A DNA stretch of 64,000 nucleotides from Pseudodesulfovibrio sp. (GTDB lineage Bacteria; Desulfobacterota; Desulfovibrionia; Desulfovibrionales; Desulfovibrionaceae). Shown here in pieces: positions 1 to 8,877 of the stretch (its first letter is position 1; every line of letters begins with the position of its first letter). Made by a program: the position numbers and the translations under genes. The notes beneath the pieces were generated by a model. It searched no databases. It was given only the letters and a program-made list of their open reading frames with translations, and was not told where the DNA came from. The stretch lies in the NCBI GenBank assembly GCA_016744135.1, contig JADGEX010000001.1, positions 817,029 through 881,028 of the forward strand, given 5' to 3'.

Positions 1-2
1 AA

Positions 3-41
3 GCATACAAACTGCTGACAGGTGAAGACCTCGAAGTATAG
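3..41 (+). CDS. C-terminal end of an upstream gene (partial)
   Basis: The only frame that is open from the left edge and stops just before a strong ribosome binding site encodes AYKLLTGEDLEV and ends in TAG. Its stop codon abuts the AGGAGG of the next small gene, the spacing expected of a translated upstream partner. Twelve residues are too few to name a family. The frame choice is an inference from position and from the Shine-Dalgarno that follows directly. Confidence 0.4.
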   Translation, partial: AYKLLTGEDLEV

Positions 42-50
42 GAGGCTCCC

Positions 51-140
51 ATGCCTGAATGGTTGCAACTCGTAGGCCTTGTTATTCTTGGCCTTGTTGT
101 CGGACGAATGGTCCGTGGCAAGTTCGGCGGTGGCGGTTGA
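51..140 (+). CDS. 29-residue single-pass membrane mini-protein
   Basis: An AGGAGG four bases upstream of ATG introduces a 29-codon frame. The protein starts MPEW, has one hydrophobic helix (about residues 5-18, rich in Leu, Val, Ile and Gly), then a basic stretch (GRMVRGKFGGGG) and a TGA stop. This is the layout of a small inner-membrane protein with a positively charged cytoplasmic tail. It sits directly behind the end of an upstream gene, before the promoter of the rpsF operon, so it is probably the last gene of the previous transcript. No family is recognised. The ribosome binding site and the coherent hydrophobic-then-basic pattern are the support. Confidence 0.5.
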   Translation: MPEWLQLVGLVILGLVVGRMVRGKFGGGG

Positions 141-226
141 GGCCCCTCAAGTGATAAATGCGGCTGGACGCCGCCTGAAAAAGATGATCAAGATAAATAG
201 ATAACCGGAAGGGATGCCGTCCCGAC

Positions 227-255
227 TTGACAGGTACGGCAAATACAACTATTAA
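227..255 (+). promoter_or_regulatory. Sigma70-type promoter of the rpsF-rpsR-rplI-dnaB operon
   Basis: A perfect TTGACA (227-232) is followed by a 17-base spacer and TATTAA (250-255). Transcription would start near 262, leaving a leader of about 60 bases before rpsF. It is the only good promoter match between the mini-protein and rpsF. Confidence 0.65.
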
Positions 256-269
256 TCCTCTCTTGCCTT

Positions 270-296
270 GCCCTCCTCCAATTTGTGGAGCAGGGC
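270..296 (+). promoter_or_regulatory. Leader hairpin upstream of rpsF
   Basis: GCCCTCCTCC (270-279) can pair with GGAGCAGGGC (287-296) around a seven-base loop, with one mismatch. It falls wholly inside the predicted 5' leader, between the promoter and the rpsF ribosome binding site. In other bacteria the S6:S18 complex is known to bind its own operon leader. Whether this hairpin is such a site is only an inference, and I do not see the CCG bulge described for that motif in it. Confidence 0.35.
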
Positions 297-320
297 CAAT
301 GACCAAAAGGAGTAATAATA

Positions 321-611
321 ATGGCTAACAACTACGAGACGCTCGTGCTTCTCTCCCCGGAGTTGGCTGAGGAAAACAGGAAAGAAATCCTGGAAAACCT
401 CACCACCATCGTGGACCGTGAAGGCGGCAAAATGGTTGAGACCGATGATTGGGGCATGCGCCAGCTGGCCTACCCCGTCGAAAAGCAGACCCGTGGATAC
501 TACGTTCGCCTTGTGTACGCCGCTCCCGGCGCACTGGTTGCCGAACTGGAACGCAACATCCGCATCACCGACGGCGTCTTCAAGTTCATGACCGTCAAAC
601 TGGCTGCCTAG
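321..611 (+). CDS. rpsF: 30S ribosomal protein S6
   Basis: S6 is a primary component of the 30S platform and binds 16S rRNA as a heterodimer with S18. The 96-residue length is normal for non-enterobacterial S6. The family's central signature is visible at about residues 45-60 ([17 protein letters not shown]), after an N-terminal strand of the form [10 protein letters not shown] clear AAAGGAG lies ahead of the ATG. It is first in an operon with rpsR and rplI, the standard bacterial order, and is probably driven by the promoter at 227-255. Confidence 0.97.
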   Translation: MANNYETLVLLSPELAEENRKEILENLTTIVDREGGKMVETDDWGMRQLAYPVEKQTRGYYVRLVYAAPGALVAELERNIRITDGVFKFMTVKLAA

Positions 612-622
612 GAGGTTTCACC

Positions 623-886
623 ATGGCATTTCGCAAAAAATTCACACCGAGGAAGAAGTTCTGCCGCTTTTGCGCGGACAAGGAACTGCCTCTGGATTAC
701 AAGCGCCCTGATATCCTTCGTGACTTCGTGACTGAGCGTGGCAAGATCATTGCCCGCCGCATCACTGGCACCTGTGCAAAGCACCAGCGTCGCCTGACCA
801 ACGAAATCAAGCGCGCCCGTCAGATGGCTCTCCTGTTCTACACCACCGTTCACAGCACTGATGTGAAAAAGCGTAGCTCCATGTAG
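623..886 (+). CDS. rpsR: 30S ribosomal protein S18
   Basis: S18 binds 16S rRNA together with S6 on the 30S platform. The start is the ATG preceded by GGAGG only 11 bases after the rpsF stop. A longer in-frame opening from 449 lies inside rpsF and is not credible. The 87-residue protein has the basic C-terminal core ending in [16 protein letters not shown]. It retains C14, C17, C51 and H54, the zinc-ribbon-type pattern seen in the cysteine-containing version of S18. Whether it binds zinc is inferred from this pattern. Confidence 0.96.
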   Translation: MAFRKKFTPRKKFCRFCADKELPLDYKRPDILRDFVTERGKIIARRITGTCAKHQRRLTNEIKRARQMALLFYTTVHSTDVKKRSSM

Positions 887-898
887 GAGGGAGGACTT

Positions 899-1429
899 AT
901 GAAACTTATTTTACGCGCTGACGTCGACTCTTTGGGTCGACTCGGAGACATCGTTACCGTCAAGAATGGCTATGGCCGCAACTACCTGATTCCTCAGGGC
1001 CTTGCAAAGCCTGCCACCAAAGCAAACCTCAAAGCTTTCGAACTCGAACGTCGTAAGCTGCAGGAAAATGCTGATTCCCTTCGTGCACAGGCTCAAGGTC
1101 TGGCCGATAAAATCGCCGCCACTCCGGTTTCTATCGCAGTGCGTGTTGGCGATGGCGACAAGCTGTACGGCTCTGTCACCACCTCCAACATCGGCGAAGC
1201 CATGGAAGAAGCCGGCATCGACATTGATCGCCGTAAAATCCTGCTTCCCGAGCCCATCCGTGCTCTGGGTGAGTACGACATCGAAATCCGGCTGCACCCC
1301 GATGTGCGCGGCGAGCTGAAGCTCACCGTCGCTCGTCACGGTCGCCCCATCGAAGACATCGAAGAAGTGGCTGAGGCCGTCGAGGAATCCATAGAGAATG
1401 CCGAAGACGCCGAAACCACAGAGGCCTAA
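899..1429 (+). CDS. rplI: 50S ribosomal protein L9
   Basis: L9 binds 23S rRNA through its N-terminal domain and projects a second domain on a long helix. The N-terminal signature (VKNGYGRNYLIPQGLA, about residues 21-36) and the lysine/arginine-rich connecting helix are both present. At 176 residues it is about 25 longer than typical L9, owing to a very acidic tail rich in Glu, Ala and Asp. GGAGGGAGG precedes the ATG. Its last 32 bases overlap the start of dnaB in another frame, so translation of the two is probably coupled. Confidence 0.96.
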   Translation: MKLILRADVDSLGRLGDIVTVKNGYGRNYLIPQGLAKPATKANLKAFELERRKLQENADSLRAQAQGLADKIAATPVSIAVRVGDGDKLYGSVTTSNIGEAMEEAGIDIDRRKILLPEPIRALGEYDIEIRLHPDVRGELKLTVARHGRPIEDIEEVAEAVEESIENAEDAETTEA

Positions 1430-2852
1430 ATCAGGCCGATACGAGGTTAATCCGGAAGAGGCCTTAGATAGGGCCTCTTCCGATCTCGTACGCAAAGTCC
1501 CCCCGAACTCCCTTGATGCAGAGCAAGCCGTTCTCGGCGGCGTATTTCAATCTGAGCACATGTTCCATCAACTGGTGGATGTGATCACTGCCGACGACTT
1601 CTATTCACCGGCTCACAGGGATATTTTCAAAGCATTTACGCAGCTATATGACAGCCACAAGCCCATTGATGTGGTCACTGTTGCCAACCAGCTTGAACAG
1701 GACGGCACCCTCGATACCGTCGGCGGTCCTGTCTACCTTGCTGAGCTTTCCGATTCTGTCATCAGTGCGAGCAACGCGCTCTACCATGGCCAAATCGTAC
1801 GCGACAAATGTATTCTGCGTCGCCTTATCGACATTTCAAGCGGTATTATTTCCAACTGCTTTTCTTCCCGCGATGTTAACGAAGTCCTTGACGAATCCGA
1901 AAAGGAAATCTTCAAGATCGCACAGAGCAAGGAAATGCGTGGCATGATGCCAAGCAACCAGCTCATCACTAAAGTTTTTGAAGAGTTGGAAGCAAAGTTC
2001 AACAACAAATCTGCCGTCACGGGCATCCAAACCCACTACACCGAATTCGATAGCATGACAGCCGGGTTGCAAAACTCGGACTTGATCATCATAGCGGGTC
2101 GCCCATCCATGGGTAAGACGGCCTTTGCACTGAACGTGGCACTGCGATCTGCAGCCCGTTCTGAATGCCCTACTGCCATCTTCTCTCTTGAAATGAGCAT
2201 GGAACAGCTCATGACTCGTCTATTGGCCGTGCAAAGTAAGGTACATTTAAGCAACCTGCGTACTGGTTTTCTGCAAGATGAAGACTGGCTTGCCTTGCAA
2301 GAAGCAGCGGATGTCATTACAAACGCCCCGATTTTCATCGACGACACACCAGCCCTTTCTACCTTAGAACTTCAGGCCCGTTGCCGTCGTCTCAAGGCAG
2401 AGCACAACCTCGGACTGGTCGTGGTCGACTATCTCCAGCTTATGCGTTCCAGCGCACGCCCAGATTCTCGTGAGCAGGAAATCTCTGATATTTCACGCCA
2501 CTTGAAGGCTCTGGCCAAAGAGTTGAACGTCCCGGTTATTGCCCTCTCTCAGCTCAACCGTAAAGTTGAAGAACGGACAGACAAACGTCCCATGATGTCT
2601 GACCTCCGTGAATCTGGGGCTATTGAACAGGACGCTGATATCATTATTTTTCTCTACCGTGATGCCGCATACAACAAGAGCGAGGATAACCCGCTCAAGA
2701 ACCACTGCGAAATCATCATCGGCAAACAACGTAACGGCCCCACCGGCCGCTGCGAGCTCTTTTTCCAAAAAGAGTTCACCGCTTTCGAGAACATGGACGC
2801 TACAGTATATCCGTCCGAACTTCCCGAAGGATTTCACGAAGATAACAACTAA
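1398..2852 (+). CDS. dnaB: Replicative DNA helicase DnaB
   Basis: Hexameric 5'-3' helicase of the replication fork. The N-terminal DnaB domain lies at about residues 36-140, and a RecA-type ATPase domain follows. Walker A is GRPSMGKT (234-241), Walker B is VVVDYLQL (341-348), and the downstream SQLNRKVEER and DLRESGAIEQDAD motifs are typical. The length of 484 is normal, with about 30 extra N-terminal residues. The ATG chosen lies within rplI (32-base overlap) with a GAGGAA upstream. A later start could trim the basic N-terminal extension. It is the fourth gene of the rpsF operon, a common arrangement. Confidence 0.95.
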   Translation: MPKTPKPQRPKSGRYEVNPEEALDRASSDLVRKVPPNSLDAEQAVLGGVFQSEHMFHQLVDVITADDFYSPAHRDIFKAFTQLYDSHKPIDVVTVANQLEQDGTLDTVGGPVYLAELSDSVISASNALYHGQIVRDKCILRRLIDISSGIISNCFSSRDVNEVLDESEKEIFKIAQSKEMRGMMPSNQLITKVFEELEAKFNNKSAVTGIQTHYTEFDSMTAGLQNSDLIIIAGRPSMGKTAFALNVALRSAARSECPTAIFSLEMSMEQLMTRLLAVQSKVHLSNLRTGFLQDEDWLALQEAADVITNAPIFIDDTPALSTLELQARCRRLKAEHNLGLVVVDYLQLMRSSARPDSREQEISDISRHLKALAKELNVPVIALSQLNRKVEERTDKRPMMSDLRESGAIEQDADIIIFLYRDAAYNKSEDNPLKNHCEIIIGKQRNGPTGRCELFFQKEFTAFENMDATVYPSELPEGFHEDNN

Positions 2853-2873
2853 TCTCAAACACAAGCGAACGCC

Positions 2874-4163
2874 ATGTATTTCGACTCAGTAGAGGCAATG
2901 GACCGCGCCGAACTGGAACAACTCCAGGTCGAACGCCTCAAAAAGACCATTGAGAATGCTAAAAAGTCACCGTTTTATTCGGAACGTCTGGCCGACTTCA
3001 ATGTCAATGACATTCGCACAGCAGATGATATCACCAAGCTGCCCTTCACCACCAAGAATGATCTTCGCAGCCAATATCCGCACGGTCTGCTGACCAAACC
3101 GTTAGAAGACTTTGTACGCATGCATGCGTCTTCCGGTACCACTGGTACACCTACCGCAATTTTCTATACTCAAAAGGATCTGGATACATGGGCCGAGCTC
3201 ATGGCTCGTTCCATGTACGCTTGTGGTTGCCGCAAATCCGACACGCTCCAAAACATGTCCGGGTACGGTCTGTTCACGGGCGGACTCGGTATCCACTACG
3301 GTTCCGAACGACTGGGCATGATTACAATCCCATCTGGTGCAGGTAACACCAAGCGCCAAATCAAGCTCATTCGTGATCACAATGTTTCCGTACTACACAT
3401 CATCCCGTCCTTTGCCCTATACTTTGCTCAACAAGTTCAGGAAGCAGGCTTCAAGACGGAAGATATGCCGTGGCGCATCGCCCTTATCGGTGCTGAACCG
3501 CATACGGAAGAAGCCCGCGCCAAAATTGAAGAAATGATGAACATCAAGGCATACAATTCCTACGGCCTTTCCGAAATGAACGGCCCCGGCGTTGCCTTTG
3601 AATGTATTCACCAGACCGGCATGCACCTTTGGGAAGACGCCTACATTGCCGAAATCATCGATCCCAAAACCGGCGAACATGTTGCCGAAGGTGAAATCGG
3701 TGAATTGGTCATGACCACCATCAGACGCGAAGGTATGCCTATCATTCGCTACCGGACTCGCGACCTGACCCGCTTCATTCCGGGCCAATGCGAGTGCGGC
3801 CGCACGCATCGTCGAATCGACCGTATTACAGGTCGTGCCGATGACATGATGATTTTGAAAGGCGTCAATATTTATCCCATGCAGATTGAGCAATGCCTCA
3901 TGTCCATGCCCGAGGTTGGTCAGAACTACCTTATCGAACTAGTTCGCGAAGGCGTGTCCGATCACATGACGGTCAAGGTTGAAATCAAGGAAGAATTCTT
4001 TGTAGAAGATATGCGCGTCTTGCAAGGATTGCAGAAAAAAATCGCCAAAACTTTATGCAGCGAAATCCTGCTCACCCCACGCGTTGAATTATGCCAGCAC
4101 GACTCCATTCCAAAAACGGAAGGCAAGGCTGTGCGAGTCATCGATACACGCGACGAGGACTAA
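2874..4163 (+). CDS. Phenylacetate-CoA ligase-like enzyme (PaaK type)
   Basis: A member of the ANL adenylate-forming superfamily, which activates an aryl acid with ATP and joins it to CoA. The phosphate-binding loop SSGTTGTPT is at 86-94. SYGLSEMNGPG and the IRYRTRDLTRF segment that follow are typical of the PaaK branch. The C-terminal domain contains GRADDMMILKGVNIYP. The length of 429 is normal. In anaerobes such ligases often handle aryl acids from aromatic amino-acid breakdown, but the substrate cannot be read here. It begins 21 bases after dnaB and is followed by a DUF456 protein after 6 bases, so it is probably in the same transcript. The ribosome binding site is weak. Confidence 0.88.
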   Translation: MYFDSVEAMDRAELEQLQVERLKKTIENAKKSPFYSERLADFNVNDIRTADDITKLPFTTKNDLRSQYPHGLLTKPLEDFVRMHASSGTTGTPTAIFYTQKDLDTWAELMARSMYACGCRKSDTLQNMSGYGLFTGGLGIHYGSERLGMITIPSGAGNTKRQIKLIRDHNVSVLHIIPSFALYFAQQVQEAGFKTEDMPWRIALIGAEPHTEEARAKIEEMMNIKAYNSYGLSEMNGPGVAFECIHQTGMHLWEDAYIAEIIDPKTGEHVAEGEIGELVMTTIRREGMPIIRYRTRDLTRFIPGQCECGRTHRRIDRITGRADDMMILKGVNIYPMQIEQCLMSMPEVGQNYLIELVREGVSDHMTVKVEIKEEFFVEDMRVLQGLQKKIAKTLCSEILLTPRVELCQHDSIPKTEGKAVRVIDTRDED

Positions 4164-4169
4164 TCCATT

Positions 4170-4667
4170 ATGGAATATGTCTGGGCTATTTTCCTCATAC
4201 TCGGTCTAATCTTTTCGCAGGTGCTGCAACTGTTCAGCCTGCCTGCCAATTGGATCGCCATCGCTCTGGTGTCACTGTGGAAATATATCTACCCGGATTC
4301 CATGACATGGGATTTCGTCATCATCATTTCAGTAGTGGCAGCCGTAGCCGAAGCATTGGAATTTTTCCTCCAGGCCCGATACGCCGGTAAATACGGTGCA
4401 TCAACCCGAGGCAATATAGGCGGCATTGTCGGTGCCGTTGCCGGTGCAATATTTGGCGCACCATTCTTTCTCGGACTAGGTGCTCTCATTGGCGCACTGA
4501 GTGGAGCCTACCTGGGCTGTCTGATCGCCGAAATGCCCGGCCGCTCTCGTCCGGAAGCACTCATGGCCGCCAAAGGCGCCTTTGTTGGCAAAGCACTGGG
4601 ATTTACGGTCAAAACGGCCATAGGAGCTACGATAGTTGTCATCTCCATTCCCAGGATTTGGCCATAA
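4170..4667 (+). CDS. DUF456 family membrane protein
   Basis: A 165-residue, mostly hydrophobic protein with about four membrane segments. Its glycine-rich core (GGIVGAVAGAIFGAPFF, then GALIGALSGAYLG) is typical of the DUF456 family, whose function is unknown. The start lies 6 bases after the ligase stop, so the two are probably translated together. The glycine zipper pattern suggests tightly packed helices. A strong terminator follows directly. Confidence 0.8.
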   Translation: MEYVWAIFLILGLIFSQVLQLFSLPANWIAIALVSLWKYIYPDSMTWDFVIIISVVAAVAEALEFFLQARYAGKYGASTRGNIGGIVGAVAGAIFGAPFFLGLGALIGALSGAYLGCLIAEMPGRSRPEALMAAKGAFVGKALGFTVKTAIGATIVVISIPRIWP

Positions 4668-4690
4668 GCCATACTCAATTACATGAAAAA

Positions 4691-4723
4691 GGGCTGGCTC
4701 TCATATGAGGGCCAGCCCTTTTT
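4691..4723. terminator. Bidirectional rho-independent terminator
   Basis: GGGCTGGC (4691-4698) pairs with GCCAGCCC (4711-4718), extended inside by CTCAT/ATGAG, with A5 on the left and T5 on the right. It lies between the converging DUF456 and patatin genes and can serve both. Confidence 0.9.
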
Positions 4724-5601
4724 CATGACTCATCAAGCACACCGGACAAACGCTCTGCGGCGAGGTCATACCCATATCTGATCAACGGTGCCGCTTTATC
4801 AAAATCGAGAATCATGCATAAATTTCTCGGAACTTCTAGGACATGATCAGGAGGATACGCGGCAATCTTTTGTCGAGCGATAGTCCCTTGCATGGCATCA
4901 AAGGATTGCAAAACAATATTACGCGTCTTCATACCATTTTTTAGATGCGGTAACGAAGATTTGATCTTGCCCGTAAAATCGGAAATGGCATTGCCCAACA
5001 TGGAGCTTTCGCCCTCTTCCTTACCAGACAAAGAAAGCCCTTCCTTGGGTTTTCCACACAGATTCACGGCAATGGTAATATCTGTATGATCACTAAAAGT
5101 AGGGGCAATGGGGACTGGATTGAGAATACCCCCATCGATAAGATCAACACCATGGAACTTAAACGGCGTGAAGAACAGGGGTAAAGAAATAGATGCACGA
5201 ATGGCGTCAAAAAGAGGGCCTTCATCTATCCACACTTCTTTCGCCGAATCGATATCCGTGGCCACAGCTGTGAACGGAATATCCATTTCCTCAATCAACT
5301 TCTCACCAACCAACGCCTTAAGTGTGTCTATAATTTTGTTACCCTTGAAAAGCCCGTTGCTATCAAGTGCAAGATCAAGCAATCCAATCATATTGGTCAT
5401 GGTAATAGCTCGCACCCACTCTTCAAACTCGTCAAGTTTGCCAATGGCATGAATGCCACCAACCAACGCCCCCATGGAGCAACCGGTTATGGACTTAATT
5501 ACGTAACCATTTTCTTCAAGCCAATGAATAATTCCAATATGAGCAATTCCACGAGCACCACCACTGCCAAGGACGAGAGAAACTGTTTTTTTTCGTACCA
5601 T
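4723..5601 (-). CDS. Patatin-like phospholipase (RssA/YchK type)
   Basis: A serine hydrolase of the patatin fold, acting on acyl esters with a Ser-Asp dyad. The oxyanion glycine loop GSGGARG (12-18), the nucleophile elbow GCSMG with Ser42, and the catalytic DGG (156-158) are all intact. The 292-residue length and lack of a signal peptide or membrane segment fit the cytoplasmic single-domain RssA-like group. The substrate is unknown. It stands alone on the minus strand and shares the terminator with the gene on its left. Its upstream region (5602-5786) also has to hold signals for thrC. Confidence 0.85.
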   Translation of the reverse strand: MVRKKTVSLVLGSGGARGIAHIGIIHWLEENGYVIKSITGCSMGALVGGIHAIGKLDEFEEWVRAITMTNMIGLLDLALDSNGLFKGNKIIDTLKALVGEKLIEEMDIPFTAVATDIDSAKEVWIDEGPLFDAIRASISLPLFFTPFKFHGVDLIDGGILNPVPIAPTFSDHTDITIAVNLCGKPKEGLSLSGKEEGESSMLGNAISDFTGKIKSSLPHLKNGMKTRNIVLQSFDAMQGTIARQKIAAYPPDHVLEVPRNLCMILDFDKAAPLIRYGYDLAAERLSGVLDES

Positions 5602-5786
5602 GTCACACTATTTCCTTGATAGAACTCAACAAGAACCTTTATCTACCGTCACCGCTTTGAAAAGATCAATAACAGACAGGTCTTCATGTAACAATTTGAC
5701 TTGCACAGCGAGGACTTTTAAGCGAACGTGGTGGCCGTTGAAGCGGCCCAGATTAATCAACCAAAAACAGTATACCGGATGGACCA

Positions 5787-7235
5787 ATGACTGCCGACCT
5801 TTTTCCTACTTATCGTGGACACATGGAATACTTCTGCCTTGGCTGCGGCAAGCGATTCCCCACCGATGAACTGCATTACACATGCCCCGAATGCGGCGGC
5901 GTGTTCCTGCTCGACAACCTGCTTTTCGATGATCTGAAAAAAACATCAGGCAAGCAGTGGAGAGGAATTTTCGACAGTCGTGCCGCTTCCAAGAAAACTG
6001 CCTTGCGCGGAATTTTCCGTTTCTATGAGCTCATGGCCCCGGTACTTGAAGAGGAAGACATCGTCTATCTAGGCGAAGGCAACACCCCTGTTATCGAATC
6101 CAGCCCGGGCCTGAATCAAACAACCGGAATGACTACCGCATACAAGAACGACGGCCAGAACCCATCTGCATCCTTCAAGGATCGCGGCATGGCATGCGGC
6201 TTTTCCTATCTCCGTTCACTCATCCGGCAGAATGCTTGGGACCAGATTCTCACGGTCTGTGCGTCCACAGGTGACACTTCGGCAGCGGCGGCTCTATATG
6301 CCTCCTATGTCGGCGGAGCCATCAAATCCGTGGTTATCCTGCCGCACGGCAAAGTGACCCCGGCACAGCTTGCCCAACCGCTCGGTTCCGGCGCAGTGGT
6401 ATTAGAGGTCCCCGGCGTTTTTGACGACTGCATGAAAGTAGTCGAACATCTGGCCGACAATTACCGTGTGGCCCTGCTCAACTCCAAAAACGCATGGCGC
6501 ATCCTGGGCCAGGAATCCTATGCTTTCGAATGCGCCCAGTGGTTCGATTGGGACATGAAAAACAAATGCATTTTCGTCCCCATCGGCAATGCAGGCAATA
6601 TAACCGCCATCATGGCCGGCTTCCTCAAGCTATATGAATTGGAAATCATCGCCGACCTGCCACGAATTTTCGGTGTCCAGTCCCATCACGCAGATCCGGT
6701 CTACCGTTACTACGCAGTGGATGATCCCAAAGAAAGACAGTACGAGCCAGTGACCGTAGCCGCATCCGTGGCCCAAGCTGCCATGATCGGCAACCCGGTT
6801 TCCTTCCCCCGTGTAAAATATTTCGCCGAAAAATTCGAAGCCATTGGTGGCGAAGACTCCTTCCAAGTTCTTCAGGTCACGGAACAACAAATCATGGATT
6901 CCATGATCCAGGCCAACATGCATGGACACATCGCATGCACACAAGGCGGCGAATCATTTGCCGGAGCAAAGCGCGCCTTGGAATTGGGCCTGGTTACGCC
7001 TGAAGAGCTCTGTATTCTCGATTCTACAGCCCACCAACTCAAGTTCGTGGACTTCCAAAATATGTACTTCGACAACAGTTTCCCCCCCGAATTTGAAATT
7101 ACCCCCGACATGACTCTGGCAAACACGCCAGAACTGGTCATTTCCCCAGAGGAAAAAGACGCTCTTTCTCCCGAGGAATACACCCGCACCACTGCGAACA
7201 AAGTGGTAGCAAAACTCGATCTGGAAAAGAAATAG
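5787..7235 (+). CDS. thrC: Threonine synthase with N-terminal zinc ribbon
   Basis: A PLP enzyme converting O-phosphohomoserine to threonine, the last step of threonine synthesis. The PLP lysine is K131 in NPSASFKDRG. The N-terminus holds a rubredoxin-like zinc ribbon with C17, C20, C33 and C36, as in one branch of ThrC. The 482-residue length suits that branch. The ATG at 5787 is kept because the preceding FPTYRG segment seems coherent with the ribbon. An ATG at 5823 just before the first CxxC is possible, and neither has a strong ribosome binding site. The tlyA gene follows directly. Confidence 0.92.
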   Translation: MTADLFPTYRGHMEYFCLGCGKRFPTDELHYTCPECGGVFLLDNLLFDDLKKTSGKQWRGIFDSRAASKKTALRGIFRFYELMAPVLEEEDIVYLGEGNTPVIESSPGLNQTTGMTTAYKNDGQNPSASFKDRGMACGFSYLRSLIRQNAWDQILTVCASTGDTSAAAALYASYVGGAIKSVVILPHGKVTPAQLAQPLGSGAVVLEVPGVFDDCMKVVEHLADNYRVALLNSKNAWRILGQESYAFECAQWFDWDMKNKCIFVPIGNAGNITAIMAGFLKLYELEIIADLPRIFGVQSHHADPVYRYYAVDDPKERQYEPVTVAASVAQAAMIGNPVSFPRVKYFAEKFEAIGGEDSFQVLQVTEQQIMDSMIQANMHGHIACTQGGESFAGAKRALELGLVTPEELCILDSTAHQLKFVDFQNMYFDNSFPPEFEITPDMTLANTPELVISPEEKDALSPEEYTRTTANKVVAKLDLEKK

Positions 7236-7247
7236 TTGGGGACGGTG

Positions 7248-7994
7248 GTGGCGAAAAAACAACGGGCTGACCAACTGCTCGCCGTATCTGGTGCGGTAGA
7301 AAGCAGAGAAAGAGCCAAACGACTTATCATGGCCGGGAAAATCCATTATATGGACCGAGGGCAAAAGATTCCCGTAAACAAACCCGGACAACAGTTCTTC
7401 CCTGATACGGAATTCGTTGTCCCGGACGACTCTCGTTTTGTCTCACGTGGTGCCTATAAGCTACTGACTGCTATTGAAGAATTTTCCATCGATTTCACAG
7501 ATAAAATTGCTTTAGATGCAGGAGCGTCAACTGGCGGTTTTACCGACTGCATGCTTCAGCACGGCGCGATACGGGTCTACGCTGTCGATGTCGGCTATGG
7601 TCAGTTGCACGAAAAACTTAGGCAGGATGATCGGGTCATCAACATGGAACGGACTAACGTCCGCCATGCCGAGCCAGACCTTATCTCCGAGTCTGTGGAT
7701 GTCATTGTAGCCGATGTATCTTTCATTTCACTGACAAAAATTCTTCCGGCCTGCTGCCAATTCCTCAAGAATGACGGAGAACTTGTCGTACTCATCAAGC
7801 CTCAGTTCGAAGTCGGCCCCGGCCAGACTGATAAAGGCGTGGTCCGAGATGAAAGTTTACGTCAAGAGACAGTAGATATGGTCACCGGATTCTGCGAAAA
7901 CGAACTGGGCCTGACAATCAAGGGCGTCGTCCCCTCAAAAATCCTCGGCCCCAAAGGCAACCAAGAATATATGGCCTACATGGCCAAAGCATAA
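7248..7994 (+). CDS. tlyA: TlyA family rRNA (cytidine-2'-O)-methyltransferase
   Basis: An S4 RNA-binding domain (about residues 3-62) precedes an FtsJ-like Rossmann methylase with the SAM loop LDAGASTGGFTDC. Known TlyA enzymes 2'-O-methylate cytidines in 16S and/or 23S rRNA, and some have been reported as hemolysins. The start is uncertain: GTG at 7248 gives MAKKQRADQLL, which resembles the family N-terminus, with GGGGA five bases upstream. GTG at 7245 and TTG at 7236 are in frame. The gene begins right after the thrC stop. Confidence 0.88.
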   Translation: MAKKQRADQLLAVSGAVESRERAKRLIMAGKIHYMDRGQKIPVNKPGQQFFPDTEFVVPDDSRFVSRGAYKLLTAIEEFSIDFTDKIALDAGASTGGFTDCMLQHGAIRVYAVDVGYGQLHEKLRQDDRVINMERTNVRHAEPDLISESVDVIVADVSFISLTKILPACCQFLKNDGELVVLIKPQFEVGPGQTDKGVVRDESLRQETVDMVTGFCENELGLTIKGVVPSKILGPKGNQEYMAYMAKA

Positions 7995-7998
7995 ATTC

Positions 7999-8871
7999 AT
8001 GATCCAAGGGCTTATTTACTCGTTGATTTCTGCAACGGCGTTTGCAGCCTTGCCGATTTTGGTCAAACTCGGCTACGCGGCGGGCATGACTGGAACGGTT
8101 ATGATGCAATATCGCTTTTCATACGCAGTTCTCTTCCTGCTTGTGTTCATGCTGATCAAAGACCGGTCTCTCTTCAGAATCTCCAGAAAAAGTTTGGCCA
8201 AATGTGCTTTTATAGGCATCATTATTTATTGGACTCAGACAACCTGTTTTGTTCGAGCGCTGGCTACCATTCCGGCTTCAACAACTTCTCTAATCCTGTA
8301 CGGCTATCCCGTAGTAGTTACCCTGGCCTCTGTCATATTCCTGAAATTACGACTGAACAAACTTATCGTCTTTTCACTTTGCTTGGTTATGGCTGGATGC
8401 TGTCTCGTCTTTTTCGATGCATTTCTACGCGAAGTTGACCTTATCGGGCTTGCTTACGCATTTGGCGCAATGGCCATTTTCTCCGCATATCTTGTCCTAA
8501 GCCAAGTGCTTCTCAAAGGTCTCAAGCCGTTGACTGCCACTTTTTATGTTATGCTCTTTGCCGCCATAGTCTTCACCTTGTCCGGCGATTTTATGGCATG
8601 GTTCCACACCTCTGGCGAACAAATGCTCATCGGTCTTGCTCTTGGATTATTTCCGGGCGTGTTGGCTGTCACTCTTCTGTATCAAGCCATTGAAAGAATC
8701 GGCTGTGCTTATGCCAGTATTTTTTCTTCCGTTGAACCAGTGATCACATTGGCGGGAGCTGCCGTTCTCCTCGGCGAACATGTCGTCGTGTTGCAATTAG
8801 CCGGCATGGCCATGATCCTTATAGGCATCATCGTCCCCAATCTCCGATTCGGCCAACCAACTCAAAAATAA
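7999..8871 (+). CDS. EamA/DMT family transporter
   Basis: A 290-residue, very hydrophobic protein with about ten membrane helices in two EamA repeats, ending in a short polar tail. Members of this drug/metabolite family export amino acids or other small metabolites; the substrate cannot be told from sequence. It starts 4 bases after tlyA and is probably cotranscribed with thrC and tlyA. A link to threonine export is a guess from that context only. It converges on the PilZ gene with 6 bases between the stops and no visible terminator. Confidence 0.85.
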   Translation: MIQGLIYSLISATAFAALPILVKLGYAAGMTGTVMMQYRFSYAVLFLLVFMLIKDRSLFRISRKSLAKCAFIGIIIYWTQTTCFVRALATIPASTTSLILYGYPVVVTLASVIFLKLRLNKLIVFSLCLVMAGCCLVFFDAFLREVDLIGLAYAFGAMAIFSAYLVLSQVLLKGLKPLTATFYVMLFAAIVFTLSGDFMAWFHTSGEQMLIGLALGLFPGVLAVTLLYQAIERIGCAYASIFSSVEPVITLAGAAVLLGEHVVVLQLAGMAMILIGIIVPNLRFGQPTQK

Positions 8872-8877
8872 TTCCTA

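Noticed and set aside
449-622. N-terminal extension of rpsR
   Set aside because: The extra codons lie inside rpsF in another frame; the ATG at 623 has GGAGG and gives the family length.
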